Assembly: GCA_012103375.1 (NCBI GenBank)
Contig: WLWX01000001.1
Location: forward strand, 3,390,492 to 3,454,491
Direction of reading: 5' to 3'
DNA length: 64,000 nt
Source of the DNA: Paracoccaceae bacterium
Lineage (GTDB): Bacteria > Pseudomonadota > Alphaproteobacteria > Rhodobacterales > Rhodobacteraceae
The notes beneath the pieces were generated by a model. That model made no database searches. It worked only from the letters and a program-made list of their open reading frames with translations, and was not told where the DNA came from. Position 1 is the first letter of the stretch; each line of letters begins with the position of its first letter. A program made the translations under genes and the position numbers. Positions 36,328 through 46,359 of the stretch are shown in pieces.

Positions 36328-37380
36328 ATGGCCAACAGACCTGACCACGCTCCAGCCGATCACCCGGCGGTTGCACCCGAAAAAATCGGTGTGCTGATTG
36401 CCAACCTCGGGACTCCCGACGGTACGGACTATTGGTCGATGCGCCGCTATTTGAACGAGTTCCTGTCCGACAAGCGCGTCATCGACTATCCGGCGTGGAA
36501 GTGGCAGCCGATCCTGCAAACGGTGATCCTGGGCAAACGGCCATTTACCTCGGGCGCGGCCTATCGGTCGATCTGGAACACTGAGGCGGATGAAAGCCCG
36601 CTGATGACAATCACCAAGGCGCAGACAAGCGCATTGCGTGACCGGCTGATGGCGGACTTTGGCGACGGCGTTCAGGTGGAATTCTGCATGCGCTATGGCA
36701 ACCCGTCCACGCCCTCGGTCGTGCGTCAAATGGTTGAGGATGGCTGCCGCAAGATCCTGTTCTTCCCGCTCTACCCACATTACGCCGGGGCCACGACGGC
36801 GACTGCGAACGATCAGTTCTTTCGTGCCCTGATGGCCGAAACCTGGCAACCACCGGCGCGCACGGTGCCTGCGTATTTTGAGCATCCCGCCTATATTGAT
36901 GCGCTTGCGCAATCCGTGGAAACCGCCTGGTCCGCCGCGGCCACCAAGCCAGACGTGTTGGTGGCGTCCTATCACGGGATGCCGCTGCGCTATCTGACGC
37001 AGGGTGACCCGTATCATTGCCAGTGCCAGAAAACGACGCGCCTGCTGCGGGAACGGCTGGGCTGGGATGTGGATCAGATCATCACGACCTTCCAGTCCAA
37101 ATTCGGCCCAGAGGAATGGCTGCAACCCTACACCGTCGAGGAAGTCGCTCGCTTGGCCAAAGCCGGAAAGACAAACATCGCCGTGATCGCCCCAGCGTTT
37201 TCAGCCGATTGCATCGAGACGCTGGAAGAGATTAACGAGGAGATCCGCGAAAGTTTCGAGCACGCCGGCGGTCAGGGCTTCACCTATATCCCCTGCCTGA
37301 ACGACACCCCCGCGCATATCGACGCGCTGGCGCAGATTGTGGCGGAAAACCTGGGCGGCTGGATCGAAAAAGGGCGGTAG
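36328..37380 (+). CDS. hemH: Ferrochelatase
   Basis: Inserts ferrous iron into protoporphyrin IX, the last step of haem synthesis. The 350-residue protein shows IGVLIANLGTPDGTDYWSMRRYLNEFLSD, the metal-binding His in LVASYHGMPLRYL and the Glu in CIETLEEINEE. CQCQ follows the active-site loop. The ATG at 36328 has a perfect AAGGAGG; an ATG at 36298 lacks one. hemW at 59000 concerns haem handling but is far away. Confidence 0.96.
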   Translation: MANRPDHAPADHPAVAPEKIGVLIANLGTPDGTDYWSMRRYLNEFLSDKRVIDYPAWKWQPILQTVILGKRPFTSGAAYRSIWNTEADESPLMTITKAQTSALRDRLMADFGDGVQVEFCMRYGNPSTPSVVRQMVEDGCRKILFFPLYPHYAGATTATANDQFFRALMAETWQPPARTVPAYFEHPAYIDALAQSVETAWSAAATKPDVLVASYHGMPLRYLTQGDPYHCQCQKTTRLLRERLGWDVDQIITTFQSKFGPEEWLQPYTVEEVARLAKAGKTNIAVIAPAFSADCIETLEEINEEIRESFEHAGGQGFTYIPCLNDTPAHIDALAQIVAENLGGWIEKGR

Positions 37381-37419
37381 GTTTCCCCACCGCCCCGTCA
37401 AAATCGGCTTCGTCTCGCC

Positions 37420-38022
37420 TCAGATCAACAAAACCTGAGTCTTGACCTTGGTCAGCTGATACAGCTCGGCAATGTGCTCGTTATAAAGGCCAATGCAGCC
37501 GTTCGACGACCGCCGACCGATCTTGCGTGTGTCCTGCGTTCCGTGGATGCGATAGAACTTCCAGCTGAGGTACAGCGCGTGCGTTCCCAGCGGATTATCC
37601 GGCCCGGCAGGCAGGAAATCGGGCCACTCAGGGTTGCGGATTTTCATGGCCGGTGTCGGGGACCATGTCGGGCCATCAACCTTGCGGGTGATCTCGGTCC
37701 GGCCACGGCGCGTCAGGTCGTCTGTCATCGGCACGGATGTCGGATACAGGCGGTATTCTTCCCGCTCGTTCCAGAAGTGCAGCGCACGGCTGTTGATGTC
37801 GACCAGGATCGCCCCATTGGCGAGGTTTTCGAAATAGGGCCGCCAGTCCAGCATCCGAAAGCTGGAGGCGTTTCGTTTCACCCGGCCAGAAATCTGATTG
37901 CGAAATTCAGTCGTCGGGCCATGCGTCGTCTGGGCCAGCGCCGGTGCGCCGATCAGGCCGCTTGCGGCGGCCCCGGCAAGGAACATGCGGCGCGATTGGG
38001 TCGCGTTCTTCGCTTGGGTCAT
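37420..38022 (-). CDS. L,D-transpeptidase (YkuD), probably Tat-exported
   Basis: Cross-links peptidoglycan stems through meso-diaminopimelate, or attaches lipoproteins. The 200-residue protein has a Tat-like signal (SRRMFLAGAAASG near residues 10-22) and a YkuD domain (about 70-200) with YRIHGTQD and the catalytic SSNGCIGL. GGAG lies eight bases before the ATG at 38022. Upstream ATGs to 38088 are less likely. Convergent with hemH. Confidence 0.88.
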   Translation of the reverse strand: MTQAKNATQSRRMFLAGAAASGLIGAPALAQTTHGPTTEFRNQISGRVKRNASSFRMLDWRPYFENLANGAILVDINSRALHFWNEREEYRLYPTSVPMTDDLTRRGRTEITRKVDGPTWSPTPAMKIRNPEWPDFLPAGPDNPLGTHALYLSWKFYRIHGTQDTRKIGRRSSNGCIGLYNEHIAELYQLTKVKTQVLLI

Positions 38023-38201
38023 ATCTGTCACTCCGTCCTCAACAGGTGTTTTGCGACTGCTCATAATGTGGTTATTCATGTCGGGCAAATCAAACCCCCG
38101 TCAGAACGCCACAGATATGCTGAAATCCGCCGGTAGGGTTTGTCGGGGCCGGATTTACCCTGTAAGCACGGCGCCGAGGCGAAAATAACAGGATTCAGCG
38201 A

Positions 38202-38828
38202 ATGAACCGCGCGACCCTTACCTTGTTTGCAGGCATATTAGCCCTGGCCGCCTGCGCCATTCCGGTTGAACGCGTCGGAACCGGCACGCCGGGAACGACG
38301 CAAGTGTACCGGATCGACCAGATGGATCCGGCTGCGGTGCAGTTCCGGATGGTGGATTCGATGAACGCCCTGCGCCGCCGTCAGGCGGCCCCGCCGGTGA
38401 AGTTGAACGCACAGTTGAATGCCGCCGCCGAAACTCATTCGCGCGACATGCTGCGCCAGAACCGGCCCTGGCACTTCGGCTCGGACGGGTCATCGCCGCT
38501 GGAGCGGATCAAACGTGCCGGATACACCGGCGCGCTTCTGGGCGAGAATATCTCGGAAAGTTTCGAGACCGAGTTGCAGACCTTGAACGCCTGGATGGAA
38601 GCGGCCGAAACCCGTGATGTCATCCTGGATCGTGCCGCGCGCGATGTCGGCTTTGCCTGGGCGCAGGACACCAATGGCAAGATCTGGTGGACGCTGATCA
38701 CCGGCACCACCGCCGCGCCGCGACAGGTTGTGGCGCAAGTGGCCACAGTGACGACCGTGCCGGAGACCCAGACCGGTGACGGCATTCCCGAAGGTGGATT
38801 TTCGGCCGAACAATTCCTGAATCAGTAA
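38202..38828 (+). CDS. CAP-domain lipoprotein
   Basis: A 208-residue protein with a lipobox LAAC (cysteine near residue 18), so probably membrane-anchored. The CAP domain (about 45-170) has ETHSRDMLRQNRPWHFG with the conserved His, GENISESF and VGFAWAQD. CAP proteins often act in the envelope or outside cells; function here is unknown. It lies between two L,D-transpeptidase genes, suggesting a cell-wall context, and its stop nearly abuts the convergent one. Confidence 0.85.
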   Translation: MNRATLTLFAGILALAACAIPVERVGTGTPGTTQVYRIDQMDPAAVQFRMVDSMNALRRRQAAPPVKLNAQLNAAAETHSRDMLRQNRPWHFGSDGSSPLERIKRAGYTGALLGENISESFETELQTLNAWMEAAETRDVILDRAARDVGFAWAQDTNGKIWWTLITGTTAAPRQVVAQVATVTTVPETQTGDGIPEGGFSAEQFLNQ

Positions 38829-38831
38829 CCC

Positions 38832-39341
38832 CTAGGGGTTGATCGTCACTGGAACGCCGTTGCGCGGAACCATTTTCCAGATCTCTTCGATCTCGTGATT
38901 TTCGACACTGATACAGCCCGCCGTCCAGTCCGGTCCGATCGGACTGGTCTTGCGGCGCGCGCCGTGGATGAAGATGTCTCCGCCAGGGCTGACACCAAGG
39001 GCGCGTGCCTCTGCGCGGTCCCGCGCATTGGGATAATTGATGCCCAGTGACAGGTGGAAGATGCTGCGGTTGTTGCGCCGGTTGATGAAGTATTCGCCCT
39101 CGGGCGTGCGGCCATCACCCTGGCGCACCTTGTCACCCGATGGATTGAAACCAAGCTCCACATCATAGGATTTCAGCGTGCGGCGGTCATGCATCAGGTA
39201 CATTTTCCGCGCGCTCTTGTCGACGACGATGCGTGTCACTTCGGGTCCGGTATAGACCGGGCCGGTAACCTCGACCTCGGGCACCGTGCAGCCGAACAGC
39301 AATACCGCCGCGCCAATCAGAGTGAGAAGTGTTTTAACCAT
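38832..39341 (-). CDS. L,D-transpeptidase (YkuD) lipoprotein
   Basis: A 169-residue envelope enzyme with a lipobox LLFGC (Cys near residue 17). The YkuD domain has DGRTPEGEYFINRRN, FIHGARRK and the catalytic TAGCISV. The start MVKTLLTLIG at 39341 is chosen because it begins the lipoprotein signal; a longer frame to 39386 lacks family sense. Second L,D-transpeptidase within 2 kb, not similar enough to the first to be a recent copy. Confidence 0.88.
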   Translation of the reverse strand: MVKTLLTLIGAAVLLFGCTVPEVEVTGPVYTGPEVTRIVVDKSARKMYLMHDRRTLKSYDVELGFNPSGDKVRQGDGRTPEGEYFINRRNNRSIFHLSLGINYPNARDRAEARALGVSPGGDIFIHGARRKTSPIGPDWTAGCISVENHEIEEIWKMVPRNGVPVTINP

Positions 39342-39466
39342 TCGCCTGTCAATCCTGCCACGCCCTGCAAGGGGCGATTCGTTCATAACCGATCGTAGGC
39401 GTTGCGGGAATCCGTTTTCATCACGGATCTGTCACGCCTGCGCGAGGGGGGGGCGGCGCGCACGGC

Positions 39467-40921
39467 TCAATCCCGCCGCAACGCCGCGACCAGTTCGACA
39501 TGGGTCGACCAGCGGAACTGATCAACCACGTCGATCCAGTCAATGCGATACCCGCCCTCTGCCAGAATTGCCGAATCACGCGCAAAACTGGCCGGATCGC
39601 AACTGACCATCGCCAGGCGTTTGGGACCATGACCGGCCAGCACCTGTGACTGCGCCTGCGCACCCGCACGCGGCGGATCGATGACCACGCCGTCAAACCG
39701 GGCCAGTTCATCCGCCAACAGCGGGCGGCGGAACAGATCGCGCACCTCGGTCGATTGTGTTGAAAAACTCCGAAATCAGAGCGTCGCGGATTTCTTGCGA
39801 AAACCTATGAAGCGAAATAGTCGGAAAGCTTTGACCACGAGACAGCGCATGGCTGCGCGTGAGCGCATGTAGGCGATTTGGGCCGACCCCCGCGCCAAAA
39901 ATTTAGGATCGGGCTGCATGGAAAGAAAAATCATCGTTCAGGCCCTAAAACGGAGTTTTTCAACACAATCGGTCGAAACCGGCTTTACACCTGTCGCACT
40001 GCGCCACCCGGCGGAGAGGGCCTCCAGCATCGCGGCGTCACCCTCAACCGCGTGAAAAGAGGCGGTCGCGGCCAGCGGCAGAGTGAAAGTGCCGCAGCCC
40101 GCGAACAGATCGACGACATGTTTCGCGCCGACCAGCGCTTCACTCACACCGGCAACCAGCGCCGCCTCACCCATCTCGGTTGCCTGAAGGAAGGCGCCGG
40201 GTGGCGGGGCAACCATCGCTGGCCCGAACGCCTGACGGGGTGGCCGATCCAGAAACACAAGGTCATCCCCCCAGGACAGCCGCGCAATACCGGCGCTGGC
40301 AGTCAGGGATGTCAGAACCGAGATCAGGCTCTGATCCAGCGGTTTTCCCCCTGAAACGGCAACATCCAACCCTTCGGTCGACTGCGTCACGGCCAGTGTC
40401 AGCGTTCCCTTTCTGCTGGCCGTGGCGACCACCAGATCCCGCAATACCGGCAAGGACGCCATGATCTGCGGATCCAGAATGTGACAATCCAGAACATCAA
40501 CCAGAACTTCCGAAGCGCGCCCGTGAAACCCCACAATCGCCCCGGTCTTGGTGCGCCGCCCGGTGAACACGGCGCGGCGTCGTGACCGCGCGGACGAGGT
40601 TTTGACATCGCGGATCGGGCCCTCCAACCCCTGCGCCGAAAGCGCGCGACGCACCTGTTCTGCCTTCCAGCCCGCCACAAAACCGTCGCTGGCGTGCTGA
40701 ACGGCACAGCCGCCGCAGGTTTTGTAATGTCGGCACGCCGCCGCCACCCGATCTGACGAGGGCGACAGAATCTTCTGTTGCACGATCCTGTCGCCGGTCA
40801 GCACGCCGGTCACCACTTCGCCCGGCAGGGTACGCGCCGCATAGATCGCGCGACCTTCAAGCGTTCCGATCCCATCCCCCTGACGGCCCAGGCGGTCGAT
40901 GGAGATTTCCAGCTCAGACAT
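39467..40921 (-). pseudogene. rlmD: 23S rRNA (uracil-C5)-methyltransferase RlmD/RumA-type, split by MITE copy 3
   Basis: Without the insertion and one target copy the frame encodes 410 residues. The 5' part has a TRAM domain, the [4Fe-4S] motif C-x5-C-x2-C (CRHYKTCGGC near 63-72) and the S-adenosylmethionine motif VVDLFAGCGTFTL. The 3' part has VVIDPPRAG and the catalytic cysteine in MVSCDP. The element lies between them and adds ten residues and a stop, leaving a 327-residue product without the nucleophile. A GTG-started 3' fragment of 92 codons cannot act alone. The name RlmD is a best match; RlmC-type relatives are possible. Confidence 0.88.
39753..39970 (-). mobile_element. MITE copy 3, inserted in rlmD
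   Basis: The same 218-bp sequence, inverted relative to copies 1, 2 and 4. The 20-bp inverted repeats are perfect. Target duplication GGTC lies at 39749-39752 and 39971-39974. The element is in the same orientation as its host gene. Confidence 0.93.
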
Positions 40922-41417
40922 GGGTCAGAAACTCCGCTACTTTGGCCCGATTGTGCAGATGGTGACAGGTCAGATGCGGCGGCGGATCGGTCAAGATCGC
41001 CATATGGCGCCGCCGCAGCTTTCTGCTGGTCCGAATGATGAACCAATAAAACGCAAGGTTCAGCTGTTCAGGGCAGTTTTCCGGCAGATCAGGCCGCGAC
41101 TGGCCCCGATACTGCGCCCAGCGCTTCAAAACGCGCCACAATCGCAAAGCCAGCGGAAGGTCCAGCCAGATCAGTGTATCGGCCCGGGCAATCCGTTGAG
41201 GATAGGTCGCGGAATGGCCGCCTTCGAAGATCCAGAGATCCCTGGCATGAACCTACTCGGTCATGTGCGATTTCGTGTCATGGGGTCGTTCCACCCATCC
41301 AGGTAGCCAATGGATCAGATCCATGTGAAACACCGGCAGGCCGGTCCGGGCACCCAGCGCCCGGGCAAAGGTCGATTTGCCCGACCCCGGCCCGCCAACC
41401 ACCATGACCCGCTTCAT
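40914..41417 (-). pseudogene. P-loop NTPase (adenylate kinase-like) with an in-frame amber codon
   Basis: The frame from ATG 41417 to the stop at 40914 is 167 codons, with a TAG at 41255-41253 (codon 55). The first part has the Walker A GGPGSGKST near residues 8-16 and FHMDLIHWLPGW. The part after the TAG continues the same family: WIFEGGHSATY, LIWLDLP and FYWFIIRT. Homologues I know (FlaR/topology-modulation-like kinases) read on without a stop. The change is a single-codon nonsense mutation, or a base-calling error. If the original codon was GAG, it is a G-to-T change on the coding strand. It overlaps both rlmD and the ABC exporter gene by a few bases. Confidence 0.78.
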
Positions 41418-43242
41418 TCGGCTGCTTCGGTACGGATGAAGCCGCCCGATTGGCGCGCCCAGAACCGGGCATAAAGCCCGTTCCGGGCAAGCAGGTCACT
41501 ATGTGTGCCTTCTTCGACAATGCGACCCTGATCCAGCACGATCAGGCGATCCATATGCGACAGGGTCGACAGGCGGTGTGCGATGGCCAGCACCGTTTTG
41601 CCATCCATCACACGTTCAAGCGCTGTTTGGATCGCCGCCTCAATCTCACTGTCCAGCACGCTGGTCGCTTCGTCCAGAACCAGCACTGGCGCGTCCTTCA
41701 GGATGGCGCGCGCCAGCGCGATCCGCTGACGCTGACCGCCGGACAGTTTCACGCCCCGCTCCCCCAGATGCGCGTCATAGCCGCGGCGCCCCGCGAAATC
41801 CTTCAGGTCCAGGATAAACTCATGCGCTTCGGCCCGTTTTGCGGCGTTGATCATATCCGCCTCGGACGCGTCAGGGCGCCCGTAGAGGATATTCTCGCGG
41901 GCCGAGCGGTTGAACATCGCCGTATCCTGCGTGACCATCGCGATCTGTCGGCGCAGGCTTTCCTGCGTCACTCCGCGAATATCCCGGCCACCGACGCGGA
42001 TTTCCCCGTCTTCGGGATCATATAGCCGCAGCAATAACGCCACGAGGGTCGATTTCCCCGCCCCTGACGCCCCGACAATGCCCAGTTTCTCACCCTCTCG
42101 GATTGTCAGGTCAAGGCTGTCGACGCCACCGATTGAACGCCCATAAGCAAAGGAAACGCCGTCAAATTGACCCCTCCGGCATGTTTCAGCGTGCCGGCAT
42201 CCGGCGCATCGACCAGCGTATGCGGCGGGGTCAGGGTGTTGATGCCATCCTCGATCTCTCCGATGTTGGAATAGATCCCCATCAGCGTGAAGCTGACCCA
42301 GCCGGTCATCTGCGAGATGCGGATCGCGATGGTCCCTGCTGCTGCAATATCGCCCGCACTGGCGGCACCACGGCTCCATAGGTACAGCGTTGCGCCGACC
42401 AGAAGCACCGGCAACGTCCCGGCCAGTGTCATCAGGGTGACCCGAAAAACGGCCGCAAGCACACCGAAATCCAATGCCCGTTCGCGGAACGTGCTGATCG
42501 CCCCGATGGCCGCACGATCTTCGTGTTCGGCATGGGCGAACAGTTTGACGGTGTTGACGTTGGTGATCGTGTCGACGATCTGGCCGGTGACCATCGCGCG
42601 CGCGGCAGCCCGGTTCTTGGACCGGCTGCGCACCATCGGCATGAACAACCGGATCAGCAGAAAATAGGCGACCAGCCAGGCGGCCAGAGCGATGGCAACA
42701 CTGCCGTTGATTGTGGTCAACAGGAACACCGCGCCGATCAGGGTCGCCAGCGCGAAAAACACAACGTTGATAACTTCGGTCGCAACATCCGTGATCGCGC
42801 GCGCCGTCTGCATCTGTTTTTGCGCGATGCGTCCGGCGAAATCATCATCAAAGAAGGTCACCGCCTGCCCAAGGGTCCAGCGGTGCAGACGTGTCAGAAC
42901 CAGCGGATTGATGTTCGGTCCCTCGATGATCGCATTGCTGCCCGCGGATAAACCGAAGGTAACCGGGCGCACGATCAGAAAGAATGCGGCAACCAGCAGA
43001 AGCTGGGTCATATTTTCAGCCCAGAACACCTCCAACTCGCTGCTCAGTGCTGCGTCGATGACACGCCCCAGCATGAAGGCCGAAACGACCTCCATCGCGC
43101 CTGCGATGGCCGAGAATATTCCCGCCATCCACAGCCATTTCCACGAGCCCGCCAGTGCCCAGCGCATAAAGGGCATCAGCGCGCGCGGCGGCGGGCCGCT
43201 GGCGTGTTGGAACGCGTCGATCAGGGCTGCGAAACGCCTCAT
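41414..43242 (-). pseudogene. ABC exporter subunit (membrane plus ATPase), frameshifted
   Basis: The transmembrane part is read in one frame from 43242 (MRRFAALIDAF) to about LKHAGG. The ATPase part continues one base off, from QFDGVSFAYGRS, with Walker A GASGAGKST, signature LSGGQRQRIALA and Walker B LVLDEATSVLD. The total is 1829 bases, one short of a multiple of three, so a single base is missing near 42168-42177, at the GGAGGGG run. An intact version would have 609 residues. Without the ATPase domain it could not work. It is the partner of the intact half-transporter at 43239. A sequencing slip cannot be excluded. Confidence 0.85.
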
Positions 43243-45083
43243 TCCGCGGCCTCTTCGACACCGATGAAGCCGCCTGACTGGCGATCCCAGAACCGCGAAT
43301 ACAGCCCTTTCTGGGCCAAAAGCTGAGAATGAGTGCCGTTTTCCACGATCCGCCCGTCGTTGATAACCACGATCCGATCCAACCGCGCGATGGTGGACAG
43401 CCGGTGCGCGATGGCGATCACCGTCTTACCTTCCATCATACCGTACAGCGTGTCCTGAATCGCCGCCTCAACCTCGCTATCCAATGCGCTTGTCGCTTCG
43501 TCCAGCACCAGGATTGGCGCGTCCTTCAGGATAACCCGGGCAAGCGCGATGCGCTGGCGTTGACCTCCCGAAAGTTTCACGCCGCGTTCCCCGACGCGGG
43601 CGTCAAAACCGGTGTTGCCTTCGGGGTCAGACAGATCGGCAATAAATTCCAACGCCTCTGCCCGGCGGGCAGCAGCGATCATCTGCACGTCGCTGGCATC
43701 GGCGTTGCCATAAAGGATATTTGCCCTGACCGAGCGATGAAGCAGGCTGCTTTCCTGCTGTACCATTCCAATCGCGCGGCGCAGGCTGTCCTGCGTCACC
43801 GCGCGGATGTCCTGCCCATCGATCCGGATCACCCCGCCCTCTGCGTCGTAAAACCGCAACAACAGTTTCACCAGGGTCGACTTGCCCGCGCCCGAGCGTC
43901 CGACGATCCCGACCTTCTCACCCGGGGCGATATTCAGATCTATACGCTCAAGCCCGCCAGACTGGCGGCCATAGTGATGCGTCAGGGCCTGTATTTCGAT
44001 CCGCCCGTCCGTCACGCGCAACGGCTGCGCATCCGGCGCATCGACCAGCGTGATTGGCTGGGCAATCGTCTCCATCCCTTCAGAAACGACGCCAAGTTCC
44101 CGAAAGAAACTTGTCAGCGCCCACATGATCCAGCCGGTCATCGCGCTGAGGCGTAGCACAAGGGCCGTTGCAGCTGCGATCACCCCGGCGGTCGCGGACC
44201 CGCCCAGCATCAGGTAGATGGCCCAACCGACGACGCCGACGATCAACACGCCGTTCAGCGTCACCAGCGTGACATCCATGACCGTGAAGATCCGCATCTC
44301 ACGCGCGAAGGTCTGGCGCGTATTCTCGATTACGCTTTTAGCGCCCTGAAGCTCCTCGGCCGATTGGGCGAACAGTTTCACCGAATGAATGTTGGTATAG
44401 GCATCCACAATATTGCCGGTGACCGCGCTGCGCGCGCCCGACGCCGCCTTGGAGGCTGGTCCGACCCGGCGCACCGTCCAGCGGATCAGCAGCGCATAAA
44501 GCCCCAGCCAGATCAGCAGCGGGATCGTCAGGCGAATGTCCGCATCGGCCAGCAGCACGAAGGCCCCGACCGCATAGGCCAGCGAAAAGGTGATCGCGTC
44601 GAAAATCTGAAACACAGCCTCGCCCGCCGCAGGTGGGGTTTGCGTCACGCGGTTGGCGATGCGTCCGGCGAAATCATCCTCGAACCAGCCGACAGACTGT
44701 CGCAACACATGGCCATGCGCGCGCCAACGGATGAGCGTGCCGAAGTTCGGCAGGATCGTATTGTTCAGCAGTGCCACATCGAGGCCTTGGACGATCGGGC
44801 GCACCAACAGGATGAACAGCGCAACTAAGATCAGTTCAACTTTGTTGTCCTGCCAGACGGTGGCAGGTTCGCCACCCGACAGCAGGTCGATCACCCGCCC
44901 CAGATACCACAGCAATCCCACCTCGATCGTCGCCGTAATCACCGACATCATCGCCGAGATGGCGAAGATTTTCTTGAATGGCTGGGCATAGTTCCACAGG
45001 AACGGCCAAAGCCGATTGGGCGGACGATCCGTCGCCTCGTGGTCGACATAGGGGTCGACGAGGGATTCGAAGAAGCGGAACAA
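43239..45083 (-). CDS. ABC exporter half-transporter (transmembrane plus ATPase)
   Basis: A 614-residue type IV (MsbA-like) half-exporter. Six membrane helices lie within about residues 35-330, then an ATPase domain with Walker A GRSGAGKST, QxxS-loop VQQESSLLHRSVRANI, signature LSGGQRQRIALA and LVLDEATSALD. No ATG gives a family-length start; TTG 45083 (MFRFFESLVDPYVDHEA) matches best. It overlaps the frameshifted second subunit by four bases, so the pair was a heterodimeric exporter. Substrate unknown. It may still work as a homodimer. Confidence 0.88.
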   Translation of the reverse strand: MFRFFESLVDPYVDHEATDRPPNRLWPFLWNYAQPFKKIFAISAMMSVITATIEVGLLWYLGRVIDLLSGGEPATVWQDNKVELILVALFILLVRPIVQGLDVALLNNTILPNFGTLIRWRAHGHVLRQSVGWFEDDFAGRIANRVTQTPPAAGEAVFQIFDAITFSLAYAVGAFVLLADADIRLTIPLLIWLGLYALLIRWTVRRVGPASKAASGARSAVTGNIVDAYTNIHSVKLFAQSAEELQGAKSVIENTRQTFAREMRIFTVMDVTLVTLNGVLIVGVVGWAIYLMLGGSATAGVIAAATALVLRLSAMTGWIMWALTSFFRELGVVSEGMETIAQPITLVDAPDAQPLRVTDGRIEIQALTHHYGRQSGGLERIDLNIAPGEKVGIVGRSGAGKSTLVKLLLRFYDAEGGVIRIDGQDIRAVTQDSLRRAIGMVQQESSLLHRSVRANILYGNADASDVQMIAAARRAEALEFIADLSDPEGNTGFDARVGERGVKLSGGQRQRIALARVILKDAPILVLDEATSALDSEVEAAIQDTLYGMMEGKTVIAIAHRLSTIARLDRIVVINDGRIVENGTHSQLLAQKGLYSRFWDRQSGGFIGVEEAAE

Positions 45084-45127
45084 CGATGAAACCTGATGTA
45101 TGGATGCGTCGTATAACGCAGGAATTC

Positions 45128-45706
45128 TCAGATGAAAACGAGGGCTGCTGACAAGGCCAGCAAAGCGGCAAGGATTCGAACAAAATTCGCCCATACGGTG
45201 GCTGACGACAAAAGCTTTCCCAGGACATTCCCGGCGGCGGTCCAGAAGGTGCAGACGCAGATGTTGATGCCCATGAACACCAGCGCCAGACGCAACACCT
45301 CTGCGGTGAGTGTGCCACCCCCCGGATATCCCGCAGCCGCCGCCAATGCGACGGCCCAAACCTTGGGGTTGGCGGCCTGAAAAATCACCGCCTCAGCAAA
45401 GGTGAACGGGCGGCCAGCGTCTTCTGCCTGTGGTCTTGCAGCGGTTTGCAGCAACCGCCAGGCCAGCCAGAGTATCCAGACCGCAGCGGCACATTTCAGA
45501 GCGAATTCAAGCGTCGGCCGCGCCGCCAGTGCGGCGGCGATGCCCAGCGCGGTAAGCGCGGCAACCGACCCGACACTCAGTGAGATTCCGGCCAGATGCG
45601 GGATCGTACGGCGAAAGCCAAAGCGCGCGCCTGACGCCGTCAAAAGGACGATATTCGGTCCCGGCGAAAACAACCCCACGAAAACGAAGGCGATCAGCGC
45701 GCCCAT
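45128..45706 (-). CDS. LysE-family amino-acid exporter 1
   Basis: A 192-residue membrane protein with about six hydrophobic segments. It has the LysE/RhtB signature near the N-terminus (FVFVGLFSPGPNIVLLTASG) and a second motif, AVIFQAANPKVWAVALA. LysE-family proteins export amino acids or related metabolites. The substrate is not predictable. Its start lies one base after the stop of a second LysE gene, suggesting a tandem pair. Confidence 0.85.
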   Translation of the reverse strand: MGALIAFVFVGLFSPGPNIVLLTASGARFGFRRTIPHLAGISLSVGSVAALTALGIAAALAARPTLEFALKCAAAVWILWLAWRLLQTAARPQAEDAGRPFTFAEAVIFQAANPKVWAVALAAAAGYPGGGTLTAEVLRLALVFMGINICVCTFWTAAGNVLGKLLSSATVWANFVRILAALLALSAALVFI

Positions 45707-45707
45707 C

Positions 45708-46304
45708 TCAGCCCAGAAACAACAGGATGACCGTCAGCACGATCAACCCGGCCATCGCCCGGTTGAACCAGGTCAGCCGCCCCGGCGCCTCGGCCCAACG
45801 CATCAGCGTCTGTCCCGCCAAAGCCCAGGCCGATGCACTGGTCAGCCCCGCCACGAAGAAAACGCCCGCAATGACCAGCGCGCTGCGAAACGGATCGGCA
45901 GGCAGAATGAACTGGCTGGAGATCGCGATACCCATCGCCCAGCCCTTTGGGTTGATCCACTGAAACGCAGCCGATTCGAAGAACGTGAATGGGCGGGATT
46001 TGCCCTGTTTCGACCCTATGCTGCCGGTATTCGCCAGTTTCCACGCCATCCATAGCAGGATCAGCGCCCCGCCCCAACGCAGTGTTTCGCGCAGCATGGA
46101 GCTTTGCTGAAAAAGCTCACCCAAAAACACTCCGACCAGAAACATCATCAGTGGAAAGCCCAGCGCAATTCCCAGAACATGGGGGAGCGTTCGCATATAC
46201 CCAAAAGTCGCACCCGAACTGGCCACCAGCGCGTTGTTTGGCCCCGGCGTCCACGCCCCGGCGAACGCCAGGGCGACCAGCCCAAGAAAAATATCGAGTG
46301 TCAT
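45708..46304 (-). CDS. LysE-family amino-acid exporter 2
   Basis: A 198-residue membrane protein with the signature ALAFAGAWTPGPNNALVASSG and AAFQWINPKGWAMGIA. It is the upstream member of the tandem. The two are divergent copies of one fold. The promoter is probably within the 55 bp that separate it from cca. Confidence 0.87.
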   Translation of the reverse strand: MTLDIFLGLVALAFAGAWTPGPNNALVASSGATFGYMRTLPHVLGIALGFPLMMFLVGVFLGELFQQSSMLRETLRWGGALILLWMAWKLANTGSIGSKQGKSRPFTFFESAAFQWINPKGWAMGIAISSQFILPADPFRSALVIAGVFFVAGLTSASAWALAGQTLMRWAEAPGRLTWFNRAMAGLIVLTVILLFLG

Positions 46305-46359
46305 GCGGTATGTCCGATGTTCGTGATCGGCGCGACCCTGCGCGCCGGGGCAATCCGGG

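Noticed and set aside
38827-38840. Palindrome AACCCCTAGGGGTT between convergent stops as a terminator
   Set aside because: No room for a loop and no T-run; it includes both stop codons, probably chance.
41253-41255. TAG read as pyrrolysine
   Set aside because: No reason to expect pyrrolysine machinery in this group, and the family has no conserved special residue there.
42160-42180. Programmed frameshift in the ABC exporter
   Set aside because: No slippery heptamer or downstream structure is evident; a one-base loss is simpler.
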